From assembly GCA_002368175.1 (NCBI GenBank), contig AP018172.1, positions 1,238,001 through 1,302,000 of the forward strand: DNA of 64,000 nucleotides, written 5' to 3'. Below, piece after piece: positions 8,976 to 17,824 of this stretch. The DNA is from Calothrix sp. NIES-2098 (GTDB taxonomy: Bacteria > Cyanobacteriota > Cyanobacteriia > Cyanobacteriales > Nostocaceae). Position 1 is the first letter of the stretch. Each line of letters starts with the position of its first letter. The notes beneath the pieces were generated by a model, which saw only the letters and a list, made by a program, of their open reading frames with translations, did no database searches and was not told the origin of the DNA. The position numbers were made by a program, and so were the translations under genes.

Positions 8976-9518
8976 ATGAAAAAAGTAGCAGTGTTTGGCA
9001 ATGCTGGAGGCGGTAAATCAACTCTCAGCAGCAGATTATCGCAAATTACTGGTTTGCCACTGTACGTTTTGGACAAGATTAAATTTCAACCAGGAGGCGC
9101 TGAGGTTCCAGATGAAGATTATAAGCGCACCCATCAGCAAATTTTAGAGAGCGATCGCTGGATTATTGACGGGTTTGGTAGTATGGAAACCCTCTGGCCG
9201 CGACTGGACGAGGCGGATACTCTGATTTTTATAGATCTACCGCTATATGTGCATTGCTGGTGGGTAACTAAACGATTAATTACAGGTTACTTTAATCCGC
9301 CACAAGGCTGGCCAGAAAATAGCCCAATCTTGAAGAGTTCGCTTAGTAGCTACCGCGCGCTTTGGTTATGTCACAAATATTTAACTCCAAAATATCGCGA
9401 TTATATCCAGAGTCAGAGCCTCAAAAGTGTTTATCACATTCGCTCAACTCAACAGATTTCGCAATTTTTTGCATCAATGGAAAATCAGCCTAACTTTAAA
9501 GATAGTGCATCAGCCTAA
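8976..9518 (+). CDS. P-loop nucleotide kinase-like protein (adenylate kinase/FlaR-like)
   Basis: About 180 residues. The Walker A loop GNAGGGKST follows immediately after the first strand, then LSQITGLPLYVLDKIKFQPGG and a DRWIIDG strand. This layout matches proteins annotated as adenylate kinase-related or 'DNA topology modulation protein FlaR', P-loop enzymes whose substrate is not established. I choose ATG 8976 because AAGGAG (8963-8968) is seven bases upstream; a GTG two codons earlier is too close to it. The gene stands 190 bp before a Crp-family regulator on the same strand. Catalytic identity cannot be deduced from sequence alone. Confidence 0.75.
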   Translation: MKKVAVFGNAGGGKSTLSSRLSQITGLPLYVLDKIKFQPGGAEVPDEDYKRTHQQILESDRWIIDGFGSMETLWPRLDEADTLIFIDLPLYVHCWWVTKRLITGYFNPPQGWPENSPILKSSLSSYRALWLCHKYLTPKYRDYIQSQSLKSVYHIRSTQQISQFFASMENQPNFKDSASA

Positions 9519-9704
9519 CGTTACGAATCGCTCGCTCAGGATATAACCTTTCAAGAGTCAGCGGATTGGGATTGTTATGCACCCATTCCCAACTGAAGAA
9601 CCAAATTGTGAGGAAACATTGCCGGGTGGAATACCCATATCCTCTTGGAACCTAATCTGGGTATACTACGATTAGTTTATCGAGAAATAGTATTATTTAA
9701 AGTG

Positions 9705-10292
9705 ATGGCTTTATACCCGGTTGTTACCAATCAAGCAAGTAAAAATACTAATCAGATTTTTACACGCAGGTCATTCTTACCAGAGCATCAAAGCCTGCTG
9801 TGGAAAATTGAATCAGGCTTTGTGCGAACTTTTACATATTTAGAAGATGGCACGACAGTAGCTTTAGGATTGTGGGGGCCAGGAGACATCATTGGTAAAA
9901 GTTTATCTAGGTTAGAACCATACCAGATGGAGTGCTTAACTAAAGTTGAGGCCAGAATCTTACTACTAGAGGAATGGGAACGACCTACAGAGACTTTGCT
10001 GACTCACATTCAACGAGCTGAAGAATTGATGGTCATTCGTAGCTATAAAAAGGTAGACACCATGCTCATCAAATTATTAGCATGGTTATCCAAAAAATTT
10101 GGTTTAGAAGTTGAGAAAGGACGTTTGATAGATATGCGTCTAACTCATGAAGACCTTGCAGAAATATTAGGTTCTACTCGCGTGACCATTACTCGTATTT
10201 TGGGACAATTTGAGCAGGAGGGCTTGATAGACCGTCTCTCTTTGCATCGCATTGTGCTGCGAGAAGAAGAGATTTGGTATTACGAGATTTGA
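9705..10292 (+). CDS. Crp/Fnr-family transcription regulator
   Basis: The N-terminal half is a short cyclic-nucleotide-binding-type beta barrel (SGFVRTFTYLEDGTTVALGLWGPGDIIG). A long dimerisation helix follows, then a C-terminal helix-turn-helix (LTHEDLAEILGSTRVTITRILGQFEQEGLI). This is the arrangement of cyanobacterial Crp-family factors such as NtcA and its paralogues. The barrel starts late, so its effector may differ from 2-oxoglutarate or cAMP. I favour ATG 9705 (195 residues); a TTG at 9645 would add 20 residues of unlikely sequence. The gene lies 210 bp upstream of an amino-acid ABC transporter on the same strand, so it may control that operon; this is inference. Confidence 0.8.
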   Translation: MALYPVVTNQASKNTNQIFTRRSFLPEHQSLLWKIESGFVRTFTYLEDGTTVALGLWGPGDIIGKSLSRLEPYQMECLTKVEARILLLEEWERPTETLLTHIQRAEELMVIRSYKKVDTMLIKLLAWLSKKFGLEVEKGRLIDMRLTHEDLAEILGSTRVTITRILGQFEQEGLIDRLSLHRIVLREEEIWYYEI

Positions 10293-10384
10293 CGCGAACA
10301 CAAAGGACAAGTAAACGCCCAAAGGTGGGCGATAGTAGGATAGAAATCAGAGTCTGAGAGATTTTGCCAACAGAGTAATACCAA

Positions 10385-10401
10385 TTAACGTTTAAAGTTA
10401 A
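10385..10401. promoter_or_regulatory. Possible operator, TTAAC-N7-GTTAA
   Basis: A short dyad (TTAAC 10385-10389, GTTAA 10397-10401) lies about 100 bases before the transporter start and 95 bases after the Crp-family gene. Crp-family factors bind dyads of about this spacing. The match to any known consensus is weak. Confidence 0.25.
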
Positions 10402-10502
10402 GAAAAGCAGCTTAACAGGGTTTATGTTAGTTGGCGAGGGAGCATCGAATTTGGCAAATGGGATGCTCCCCTTGGTGATGGGGATTTCTCGGAGAAATTC
10501 TG

Positions 10503-11993
10503 ATGCAGAAAAGAAAACTCAGGGTGTTAACAATGCTGTTTACAGCAATGCTAGTAATCAGCACGATTGCAGGTCATAGCCATTCTCTCAAAGCCGCCTC
10601 ATCTTTGGGTAAGGATACGCTGACTATGATTACTTCCCCAGATTATCCACCTTACGAGTTTTATGATACTCAAGGCGGTGAAAGGCAAATTGTTGGCTTT
10701 GATGTAGATATTGCCAAGAACCTTGCTCAAAAACTGGGGTTTAAACTCAAGGTGATGGAATCTGATTTTAATGGATTAATTCCAGCACTCCAAGCAAATC
10801 GGGCTGATTTTGTCATGGCGGGGATGACTCCTACCCCAGAACGTCAAAAAAATGTCGATTTTTCTACTATTTATTACGAAGCAAAAGATACTATTGTCGC
10901 TCCTAAAAATAGCAACCTCAAACAGCCTCAAGATTTAGCTGGAAAAAAAGTTGGCATACAATTGGGAACTATTCAAGAGCAAAATGCTAAAAAAATTGCT
11001 CAAAAAGTTACAGGTATTCAACTCAAGCAACTGAATAAAGTACCGGAAATTATTCAAGAAATCAAATCAGGGCGAATTGATGCGGCAATTGTTGAGGATA
11101 CTGTTGCTAGAGGATTTGCCCAAGCTAACCCAGAATTAGAGTTTAACGTGATTCCTTCAGAAGAAGCGAGTGGATCGGCGATCGCATTTCCTAAGGGTTC
11201 GGCTTTTGTACAACCTTTTAATCGAGGTTTGCAACAAATGAAGGACAAAGGCGAACTCGAAAAATTAGTTACCAAATGGTTTACGCAAAATACCTCAGCC
11301 CCCACTTTATCTTCACCTGCTGCTAAAGGCGGGCTGAATCTAGATTTTAGCAGAATTCTCCCAGATATTCCCTTTATCCTCAAAGGCATTCCACTAACGT
11401 TATTGTTCACCCTGTTTTCTGTATTTCTGGGGTTAATTTGGGGTACAGTTCTCTCTTTATGCAAAATTACTGGAATCAAGCCCCTTACCTGGCTGGCTAA
11501 TGCTTACACCTCTGTATTTCGCGGCACACCTCTACTGTTACAGTTGGCTTTGGTTTACTATGCCACACCGCAGCTGACAGGCTATGATATCTCGGCTTTA
11601 CAAGCAGGGGTGCTAACTTTTACCCTCAACTCTGGGGCTTATATGTCAGAAACAATCCGGGGGGGAATCCAAGCCGTAGATAAAGGACAAACTGAAGCGG
11701 CGATGTCTATGGGCGTTCCTTACCGATTGATGATGTGGGATATTATTTTGCCCCAAGCATTAAAGAATATTCTGCCAGCATTAGTAAATGAAACTATTGG
11801 ACTATTGAAAGATTCGGCTTTAGTCTCAACAATTGGTGTAGTAGAAATATTACGCAGTGCCCAAATTGTTGGTGCAAATAAATATATTTACTTTGAACCA
11901 CTGCTGTTTGCTGGGTTCATCTACTATGTTTTAGTTATGGCTCTAACTTGGAGTGCATCTGTTTTGGAAAGGAGGTTGCGACAAAGTGAATAA
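10503..11993 (+). CDS. Polar amino-acid ABC transporter: binding protein fused to permease
   Basis: The 496-residue protein has a signal peptide, then a type-3 solute-binding domain to about residue 265 (TMITSPDYPPYEFYD; GFDVDIAKNLAQKLG; VGIQLGTIQEQNAKK). A linker leads to a HisM/GlnP-type permease domain (about 285-496) with the conserved cytoplasmic EAA loop (EAAMSMGVPYRLMMWDIILP). Such fused GlnH-GlnP proteins import amino acids, typically glutamine, glutamate or histidine. The ATPase gene begins inside the last codons (GTG 11986, stop 11991-11993), so the two are translationally coupled. Substrate is not determinable. An upstream Crp-family gene may regulate the pair. Confidence 0.9.
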   Translation: MQKRKLRVLTMLFTAMLVISTIAGHSHSLKAASSLGKDTLTMITSPDYPPYEFYDTQGGERQIVGFDVDIAKNLAQKLGFKLKVMESDFNGLIPALQANRADFVMAGMTPTPERQKNVDFSTIYYEAKDTIVAPKNSNLKQPQDLAGKKVGIQLGTIQEQNAKKIAQKVTGIQLKQLNKVPEIIQEIKSGRIDAAIVEDTVARGFAQANPELEFNVIPSEEASGSAIAFPKGSAFVQPFNRGLQQMKDKGELEKLVTKWFTQNTSAPTLSSPAAKGGLNLDFSRILPDIPFILKGIPLTLLFTLFSVFLGLIWGTVLSLCKITGIKPLTWLANAYTSVFRGTPLLLQLALVYYATPQLTGYDISALQAGVLTFTLNSGAYMSETIRGGIQAVDKGQTEAAMSMGVPYRLMMWDIILPQALKNILPALVNETIGLLKDSALVSTIGVVEILRSAQIVGANKYIYFEPLLFAGFIYYVLVMALTWSASVLERRLRQSE

Positions 11994-12720
11994 AACTGTA
12001 ATTCGGACAGAATTTTTGAGCAAATCCTTTGGCAAACTTGATGTACTCAAAGATATTTCTACCGAGATTCAGCAAGGTGAAGTTGTGGCGATTCTTGGCC
12101 CTTCTGGTTCTGGTAAGTCTACTTTTCTGAGATGCTTAAATTTGTTGGAACGCCCAACTAGAGGCAGAATTTATTTTCACAAGCAAGAAATTACTAATTC
12201 TAAGGTAAATATCGCTCAGGTTCGGCAACAATTAGTGATGGTGTTTCAACACTTTAATTTATTTCCTCACATGACAGTCATGCAAAATGTCACCTATGCG
12301 CCGATAAAAGTTAAAGGTGTAAATCGACAGCTAGCTGAAAGTAAAGGGATGGAGTTACTAACAAAGGTAGGGTTAGCAGAAAAAGCAGATGTCTACCCAT
12401 CCAGGCTATCAGGAGGACAGAAACAAAGGGTAGCGATCGCCCGCGCTTTGGCGATGGAACCAGAGATGATTTTATTTGATGAACCTACCTCCGCTTTAGA
12501 TCCAGAAATGGTGAAAGATGTACTGGAAGTAATGCAAGCTTTGGCACACACGGGAATCACAATGGCGATTGTCACCCATGAAATGGGATTTGCGAGAGAA
12601 GTCGCCAGTCGAATTATGTTTCTCGATCGCGGAATTTTGGCAGAAGATACCACACCCAGCCAGTTTTTTCAAAATCCGCAATGCGATCGCGCCAAGCAAT
12701 TTTTAGAGAAAATGCTGTAG
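11986..12720 (+). CDS. Amino-acid ABC transporter ATP-binding protein (GlnQ/HisP-like)
   Basis: The ATPase partner of the fused binding protein-permease. It shows Walker A GPSGSGKST, the Q-loop region MVFQHFNLFPHMTV, the ABC signature LSGGQKQRVAIARALA, Walker B MILFDEPTSALDPE and the H-loop IVTHEMGFA. The length of about 244 residues is typical of polar amino-acid ATPases. I choose GTG 11986 because GGAGG (11971-11975) precedes it by ten bases and it overlaps the upstream stop. A longer frame from ATG 11953 would read through that ribosome binding site. Confidence 0.92.
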   Translation: MNKTVIRTEFLSKSFGKLDVLKDISTEIQQGEVVAILGPSGSGKSTFLRCLNLLERPTRGRIYFHKQEITNSKVNIAQVRQQLVMVFQHFNLFPHMTVMQNVTYAPIKVKGVNRQLAESKGMELLTKVGLAEKADVYPSRLSGGQKQRVAIARALAMEPEMILFDEPTSALDPEMVKDVLEVMQALAHTGITMAIVTHEMGFAREVASRIMFLDRGILAEDTTPSQFFQNPQCDRAKQFLEKML

Positions 12721-12767
12721 TGCGGAATTAAAAAACCTCACAAATTATCTAATCTCAGAAATTATCT

Positions 12768-13367
12768 ATGAGTCCGACCACTCCCTCTAAACTTCGGAAG
12801 TTACCAACTCAAGCAATAGGAGCTAAGATTTTCCATACTGGTAATATTATTAGTTTATTTCTCATGCTTACCAGTGGACTGCAAATTTATAATGCCAATC
12901 CCGTGTTTGGTGGGCGTGCAGGTTTACATATTTTCCCGCTATTTACATTAGGAGGTTGGCTAGCTGGAGGTAGACACTGGCATTTTTTCGCCATGTGGTT
13001 ATTTTCTCTAAATTTATTATGGTATGGAGTTTACGTTTTAATTACCCGACGTTGGCAACATCGATTTGTCGGTGCTAATGACTTCAACGCATTACAAAAA
13101 AGCCACAATTCCCAACGACTAATTTATGCTTGGCATCGTATTGTTTATACAGCGATTATTCCGATTTTGCTCCTAGCATTATTTACTGGCATCGGAATGT
13201 ATAAGCCTGCACAGTTTTCCTGGATTATCAATATATTTGGAAGTTGGCAAGCATTGCGGATTGTTCACTTTGCCACAGTGCCAATAGTAATTATATTTGC
13301 GATCGCTCATTCTCTATTAGGGCGTAAAGCCGGAGGCGAGCAACTTACAGAATCTATGTTTTGGTAA
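12768..13367 (+). CDS. Membrane cytochrome b (YedZ/b561-type) for the adjacent molybdopterin enzyme
   Basis: A 199-residue protein with four main hydrophobic segments and histidines within or near them (FHTGNIISLFLML, GRHWHFFAMWLF, YAWHRIVYTAIIP, IVHFATVPIVIIFAIAHSLL). Spaced membrane histidines of this kind bind haem in the cytochrome b561/thiosulfate-reductase b family. The next gene starts right after it and encodes a YedY-like molybdopterin oxidoreductase, so this is probably its electron donor or acceptor in the cytoplasmic membrane. It begins about 50 bp after the transporter ATPase gene but is unlikely to share its function. Confidence 0.8.
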   Translation: MSPTTPSKLRKLPTQAIGAKIFHTGNIISLFLMLTSGLQIYNANPVFGGRAGLHIFPLFTLGGWLAGGRHWHFFAMWLFSLNLLWYGVYVLITRRWQHRFVGANDFNALQKSHNSQRLIYAWHRIVYTAIIPILLLALFTGIGMYKPAQFSWIINIFGSWQALRIVHFATVPIVIIFAIAHSLLGRKAGGEQLTESMFW

Positions 13368-13408
13368 ACTCGCTGTTTTTGCTACCAAGGAATTTGAGAT
13401 ATTTAAAT

Positions 13409-14131
13409 ATGGATTTTCTGCATCGTAATCATCTTCAATTCACACGCCGTCAATTTTTCCAAATTTCTGGATTATCTGGTATTAGTTTGCTGCTTGGTGG
13501 CTGTGGAACAACGGGTTTTGAAGATTTAGTCGGTAAACTTTCCGAACCACTAAATCAAAAAGTAGAAACATTAATATTTAATCCGCAAAAGCCAGTCCCG
13601 GAATTTTCAGCTAGTGAAATTGAACCTGAAGCCTTAATAGTTAATACATTTAGAAATACTCCCATTATTGACCAAGATAAGTATCGCTTAATTGTGGATG
13701 GCGAAGTCAATAATCCCATCAGTCTGAGTATGAAAGAAATTCAGGCTTTACCTTTCACTTCCACGATTATTCGCCATGTTTGTGTAGAAGGTTGGGCTGC
13801 GATCGTTCAGTGGGGTGGTATACGTTTAAAGGAAATTATTAAGCTTGCTCAACCAAAAGCTAATATCAAGTATGCTTATTTTAAATCGGCTGATGGCTAC
13901 TATGAGAGTTGGGATATAGCATCGGTGTTGCATCCCCAAACTTTATTAGCTTATCAAAAAAATGGTGAACCTTTACCGATTGATAATGGCGCACCTTTGC
14001 GTTTAGCTTCACCTATTAAACTAGGTTACAAACAGAGTAAATGGGTAACTCAGATTACATTAACGAGCTATTTATCACCTTTTAAAGGTTACTGGGAAGA
14101 CCAAGGTTATGAATGGTTTGCTGGGTTGTAA
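13409..14131 (+). CDS. Molybdopterin-dependent oxidoreductase, YedY/MsrP-like, Tat lipoprotein
   Basis: The N-terminus reads TRRQFFQISGLSGISLLLGGCG: a twin-arginine motif followed by a lipobox-like LLGGC, so it is probably exported folded and lipid-anchored. The domain following PIIDQDKYRLIVDGEVNNP has IRHVCVEGWAAIVQWGG, where the cysteine is the expected molybdenum ligand of the sulfite-oxidase fold. Family members reduce methionine sulfoxide or other S-oxides. I choose ATG 13409 since an upstream TTG at 13361 overlaps the previous stop and precedes the Tat signal by 16 unlikely residues. Together with the cytochrome b it forms a two-gene unit. The exact substrate is unknown. Confidence 0.85.
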   Translation: MDFLHRNHLQFTRRQFFQISGLSGISLLLGGCGTTGFEDLVGKLSEPLNQKVETLIFNPQKPVPEFSASEIEPEALIVNTFRNTPIIDQDKYRLIVDGEVNNPISLSMKEIQALPFTSTIIRHVCVEGWAAIVQWGGIRLKEIIKLAQPKANIKYAYFKSADGYYESWDIASVLHPQTLLAYQKNGEPLPIDNGAPLRLASPIKLGYKQSKWVTQITLTSYLSPFKGYWEDQGYEWFAGL

Positions 14132-14161
14132 AATTAATAATTAATCTTTGAAATATAAGTA

Positions 14162-14224
14162 GGGGAGCCACTGCGTTGGATGGGTTTCCCGGCTTAAAGC
14201 AAGTGGCGTTGGGCAATGCCCACC
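14162..14224. repeat. Dispersed composite repeat (CTGCGTTGG...TTTCCCGGCTT) with TGGGCA hairpin
   Basis: The stretch GGGGAGCCACTGCGTTGG followed by GGGTTTCCCGGCTTAAAG, then the TGGGCA-A-TGCCCA hairpin (14210-14222). A related sequence, in the opposite orientation, occurs at about 55310-55385 (CGGGAAACCCG, CCAACGCACTGCC). Both are intergenic; this is a repeat family, not a gene. Confidence 0.55.
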
Positions 14225-14273
14225 AAAACCCTTATATACAAATACTTAAATTATCAAATACTGATTAATAAAT

Positions 14274-15707
14274 ATGAACTTTTTTGATAAACTGCACGAT
14301 AATATTGCCCGCAATCAAAGCTTACTATTTGCCGGACTCGATCCCAATCCTGAAATGATGCCGAATCGCTATGAATCTCAAGATATCGTAGCTGGCTTAT
14401 GGGATTGGTTGCAATTTATTATTACTGAAACTGCTGATTTTGTCTGTGCTTATAAGCCAACACTCGGCTTCTATGAAGCGTTAGGTATTCCCGGTTTAGA
14501 ACTATTGCAAAAAACTTTAACAGCAATTCCCAGCCACATCCCAATTATTTTAGATGCGAAACACAGTGACTTGAATACTAGTACTATTTTTGCGCGTACT
14601 GTGTTTACACAATGGCAGGTAGACGCTATTACCCTCAGCCCTTACACCGGACAAGATCATGTAGCACCATTTTTGGTTTATCCTGATAAGGCTGTATTTA
14701 TTTTGTGTTGTACATCTAATCCAGGTGCAGAAAGTTTACAGCAATATCCTACAAACGAAGCGCCTTTATATTTACAGGTAGTAAAAGAATCCAAAAATTG
14801 GGGAACTCCAGAACAATTAGGGTTAGAAGTAGGAACTACAAATCCTGATGTTTTGGGATTGATTCGAGAAGTTGCACCAGAAAGAATTATGATGGCTCGT
14901 AGTATCTGGGCAGAAGGTAGCAATCTCAATCAAATTTTAGCCGCAGGCTTAAATCATAACGGTGATGGATTACTGATTCCTGTACCACAAGATATGTTAA
15001 CAAGCTCACAATTATCTCAAGAAATTCAATCTTTACGGACAGAAATTAATCAAGTAAAAACTAACATTAGCCAGGATAATTCTACCTGTTCTTTGTGGGT
15101 AGCAGATGTGTGTTTTTTGAATAAACACCCACAGCAAGATTTAATTTTACAACTGTATGATATTGGCTGCATCATGTTTGGTAACTTTGTGCAAGCATCC
15201 GGTGCAACGTTTCCATATTACATAGACTTGCGTAAAATTATTTCAAATCCTCAAGTCTTTAATCAAGTTCTGAGTGCTTATGAGCAGATTTTGCAAAACC
15301 TGAATTTTGATAGGATAGCAGGTATTCCCTACGGTTCCTTACCCACGGCGACAGGTTTAGCTTTGCGCCTTCATTACCCAATGATCTTTCCACGTAAAGA
15401 GGTAAAAGCGCACGGAACACGCAAGGTAATTGAGGGTAACTTCCATCCTGGTGAAACGGTTGTGGTTGTTGATGATATTCTGATTAGTGGCAAAAGTGTA
15501 ATGGAAGGTGCAGAAAAATTAAAATCTGCTGGGCTAAAGGTTAATGATATTGTGGTATTTATCGACCACGAACAAGGAGTCAAAAATAAATTAAAAGAAA
15601 ATGGTTACGACAGTTATGCAGTCTTAACTATATCAGAAATTACAGAAACGCTGTATCAAGCCGGACGCATTAATGAAGAGCAATTTTTGGCTTTTAAAGA
15701 AAGTTAG
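14274..15707 (+). CDS. pyrFE: Bifunctional orotidine-5'-phosphate decarboxylase / orotate phosphoribosyltransferase
   Basis: Catalyses the last two steps of UMP synthesis on one chain. Residues 1 to about 275 are a type-2 OMP decarboxylase (SLLFAGLDPNPEMMP; IPIILDAKHSDLNTS, with the catalytic Lys/Asp region). Residues about 280-477 are an orotate phosphoribosyltransferase with the PRPP loop VVVVDDILISGKSV near 396-409. The domain order is decarboxylase first, the reverse of the animal and plant UMP synthase; this order is known from cyanobacteria and some protists. ATG 14274 is a good start. It is monocistronic as far as visible. Confidence 0.93.
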   Translation: MNFFDKLHDNIARNQSLLFAGLDPNPEMMPNRYESQDIVAGLWDWLQFIITETADFVCAYKPTLGFYEALGIPGLELLQKTLTAIPSHIPIILDAKHSDLNTSTIFARTVFTQWQVDAITLSPYTGQDHVAPFLVYPDKAVFILCCTSNPGAESLQQYPTNEAPLYLQVVKESKNWGTPEQLGLEVGTTNPDVLGLIREVAPERIMMARSIWAEGSNLNQILAAGLNHNGDGLLIPVPQDMLTSSQLSQEIQSLRTEINQVKTNISQDNSTCSLWVADVCFLNKHPQQDLILQLYDIGCIMFGNFVQASGATFPYYIDLRKIISNPQVFNQVLSAYEQILQNLNFDRIAGIPYGSLPTATGLALRLHYPMIFPRKEVKAHGTRKVIEGNFHPGETVVVVDDILISGKSVMEGAEKLKSAGLKVNDIVVFIDHEQGVKNKLKENGYDSYAVLTISEITETLYQAGRINEEQFLAFKES

Positions 15708-15844
15708 AACTGCTACATAGAATTGAAAAATTAAAAGTTTTTTCTAGGTTATTTGCTATTTTGTTATATCTTAAGCATTTATCCTAGAAGAAAACCAATT
15801 GTCAGGCTCATAGTTCAGGAATATTTATTCTGCTTGTCTAAATA

Positions 15845-16948
15845 ATGATGAATGTTTCCCTAAACCAACTTATAAAAATATTAATTTTAACTCTGTTATT
15901 TCCTTTAGTGTTTCTCAATGGGTGGCTAGTATTTCAATTTTTCAAATACTTTCAACCAATAGTGACAATTTTGGTACTAGCAGGTTTGCTGGCTTTCATT
16001 TTAAACTATCCGGTTTCAATTCTTCAAGAACGTGGAATTAAACGTAAGTATGCCATAGGATTAGTTTTTATCTCAGCTTTAATTATTTTTATTACTTTAG
16101 GCATTATTTTATTACCTATTGTATTAGAGCAATTTAATGAAATGGTGAAATTGCTGCCACAATGGATCGATGCTAATGAAGCCAAACTACAAAATTTAAG
16201 TAACTCAGAATTAAACCAAAAATTGAAATTTAATTTAGGAGAAATATTAACTCAGGTTACTAATCGCATACCTGATGAATTAGAATATTTATTTAATCAT
16301 TTGCTAACTATTGTTAGAGATACTATAGATAGTGTTTCAGAGGCAATAGTAACAGTCGTATTAACCTTTTATTTATTAATAGATGGTAAACGAATTTGGG
16401 AGGGAATCTTTAAGAAGATACCTTGGGGCTTGGCGCAGCAGATAAGAGAATCTCTGCAACTAAATTTTCAAAATTACTTGATTGGTCAAGTAAGTTTAGC
16501 TTTACTAATGGGAGTTGCGGAAACTTTATTATTTTTAGCTTTTCAAGTCCAGTTTGCTTTACTCTTTGGTTTGGGAGTGGGGCTTTTAAGCTTAATTCCC
16601 TTTGGTGATGTCATCAGTTTGATTATAATTATTTTAATTATTGCCTCACATAATGTTTGGCTAGCAGCGAAGATTTTTGCTGTAGCTATTATTATCGATC
16701 AGTTAATCGACCAAGCGATCGCACCTCGTCTTCTAGGGCGTTTTACAGGTCTAAGACCTATATGGGTAATAATCTCTTTGCTAGTCGGAACTTATATCGG
16801 TGGCTTATTAGGTTTGCTAATTGCTGTACCTGTAGCTGGTTTTATTAAAGATGCAGCGGATGGTTTTGTGTCTGGAGTTGATGACTCTAAGAATGCGATC
16901 GAGGGTGAAGAAATATCGGAAATCTTAACAGAAAAATCAACTTCTTAA
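15845..16948 (+). CDS. AI-2E family (PerM-like) membrane transporter
   Basis: The 367-residue protein has two N-terminal hydrophobic helices, a helical soluble section (about 100-160: LPQWIDANEAKLQNLSNSE) and a second membrane block with the family's conserved region (LIDQAIAPRLLGRFTGLRPIWV; LLVGTYIGGLLGLLIAVPVAG). This is the AI-2E/PerM topology. Members act as exporters or ion antiporters, and only some have anything to do with autoinducer-2. It starts MMN at 15845. It is not evidently in an operon; the next gene is on the opposite strand and convergent. Confidence 0.88.
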   Translation: MMNVSLNQLIKILILTLLFPLVFLNGWLVFQFFKYFQPIVTILVLAGLLAFILNYPVSILQERGIKRKYAIGLVFISALIIFITLGIILLPIVLEQFNEMVKLLPQWIDANEAKLQNLSNSELNQKLKFNLGEILTQVTNRIPDELEYLFNHLLTIVRDTIDSVSEAIVTVVLTFYLLIDGKRIWEGIFKKIPWGLAQQIRESLQLNFQNYLIGQVSLALLMGVAETLLFLAFQVQFALLFGLGVGLLSLIPFGDVISLIIIILIIASHNVWLAAKIFAVAIIIDQLIDQAIAPRLLGRFTGLRPIWVIISLLVGTYIGGLLGLLIAVPVAGFIKDAADGFVSGVDDSKNAIEGEEISEILTEKSTS

Positions 16949-16985
16949 TTGAGCAATATTTCGTCATAGCAATGCAAATTACTAA

Positions 16986-17666
16986 TTAAGAAGCAATTTT
17001 TAACATCTGATTTCCACCAATCTGTAATTCATATTCAACTTTTTCAATCTCTACATTGTAACCTTTGGCAGTATAATGCTTCACTATTGCATCTAGATGT
17101 GGAGAAGGTTTCAACATCAGAGTGATTAAAGGAAATATTCTAATTTCCTTAGCGATACGTAACATCTCCTCAATAGAGTTGAGGTGAAAATTATAAGTAA
17201 AATGATCTGAATATAAAAATAAAAAGTGCGAACAAAGCGCTAAATCAAATACTTGGTTTGGATAAGCTAACTTTGGTAATTCCCCAACTTGGTATCTATT
17301 GTTTTTCTTGCCAACTTCATAATCAGCAATAAATTTTTGAATCACTTTTACTCGATTAGAACGTAAATCATCTGGAGATTTATGATATCTCCATACCCAA
17401 TCATTAGGTGTTGCTTTAACCTGGTTAATAATGTTATCAACGACTTGATTAAATCGTTGCAAAATTTCATCACCGGAAAATTGGTAAAGTGGATCGACCG
17501 AAACCACACTTTTACCTTGACTTGTCATTTCAGCATTAAAACTAGCTGGACCATCTCCAATACCAATAATCTTTTTATTTAAATCTGTGTCGGTTAAATT
17601 GAAAATTTTGATATATTCATCCATTGACCTCCCAAAAGGAACGACTTGCTCAAGAACCATTACCAT
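16986..17666 (-). CDS. Methyltransferase-like protein (class I SAM fold, divergent)
   Basis: Near the N-terminus KKIIGIGDGPASFNAEM resembles motif I of Rossmann methyltransferases, followed by an acidic SVVSVDPLY (motif II). Then come NQVFDLALCSHFLFLY (motif IV region) and SIEEMLRIAKEIRIFPLI (post-motif helix and strand). This layout is that of an S-adenosylmethionine-dependent methyltransferase. No substrate-specific motif is seen. I choose ATG 17666 since GAGGTG lies six bases before it; a GTG three codons upstream overlaps that site. About 226 residues. Its minus-strand neighbours are a tyrosine phosphatase and a GGDEF-EAL protein further upstream. Confidence 0.7.
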   Translation of the reverse strand: MVMVLEQVVPFGRSMDEYIKIFNLTDTDLNKKIIGIGDGPASFNAEMTSQGKSVVSVDPLYQFSGDEILQRFNQVVDNIINQVKATPNDWVWRYHKSPDDLRSNRVKVIQKFIADYEVGKKNNRYQVGELPKLAYPNQVFDLALCSHFLFLYSDHFTYNFHLNSIEEMLRIAKEIRIFPLITLMLKPSPHLDAIVKHYTAKGYNVEIEKVEYELQIGGNQMLKIAS

Positions 17667-17824
17667 ATCATTCACCTCATGAGTATATCCGCACGGGATG
17701 AGCGCGATATTCAGAATATTTTCCTCAAGATATATTAAGTTAATATCTACATTTTACAAAACGTAAATTATATAGATTTATCGAGGTGAATACAACAGCG
17801 ATCGCAGGCTGATATTTCTCGCAG

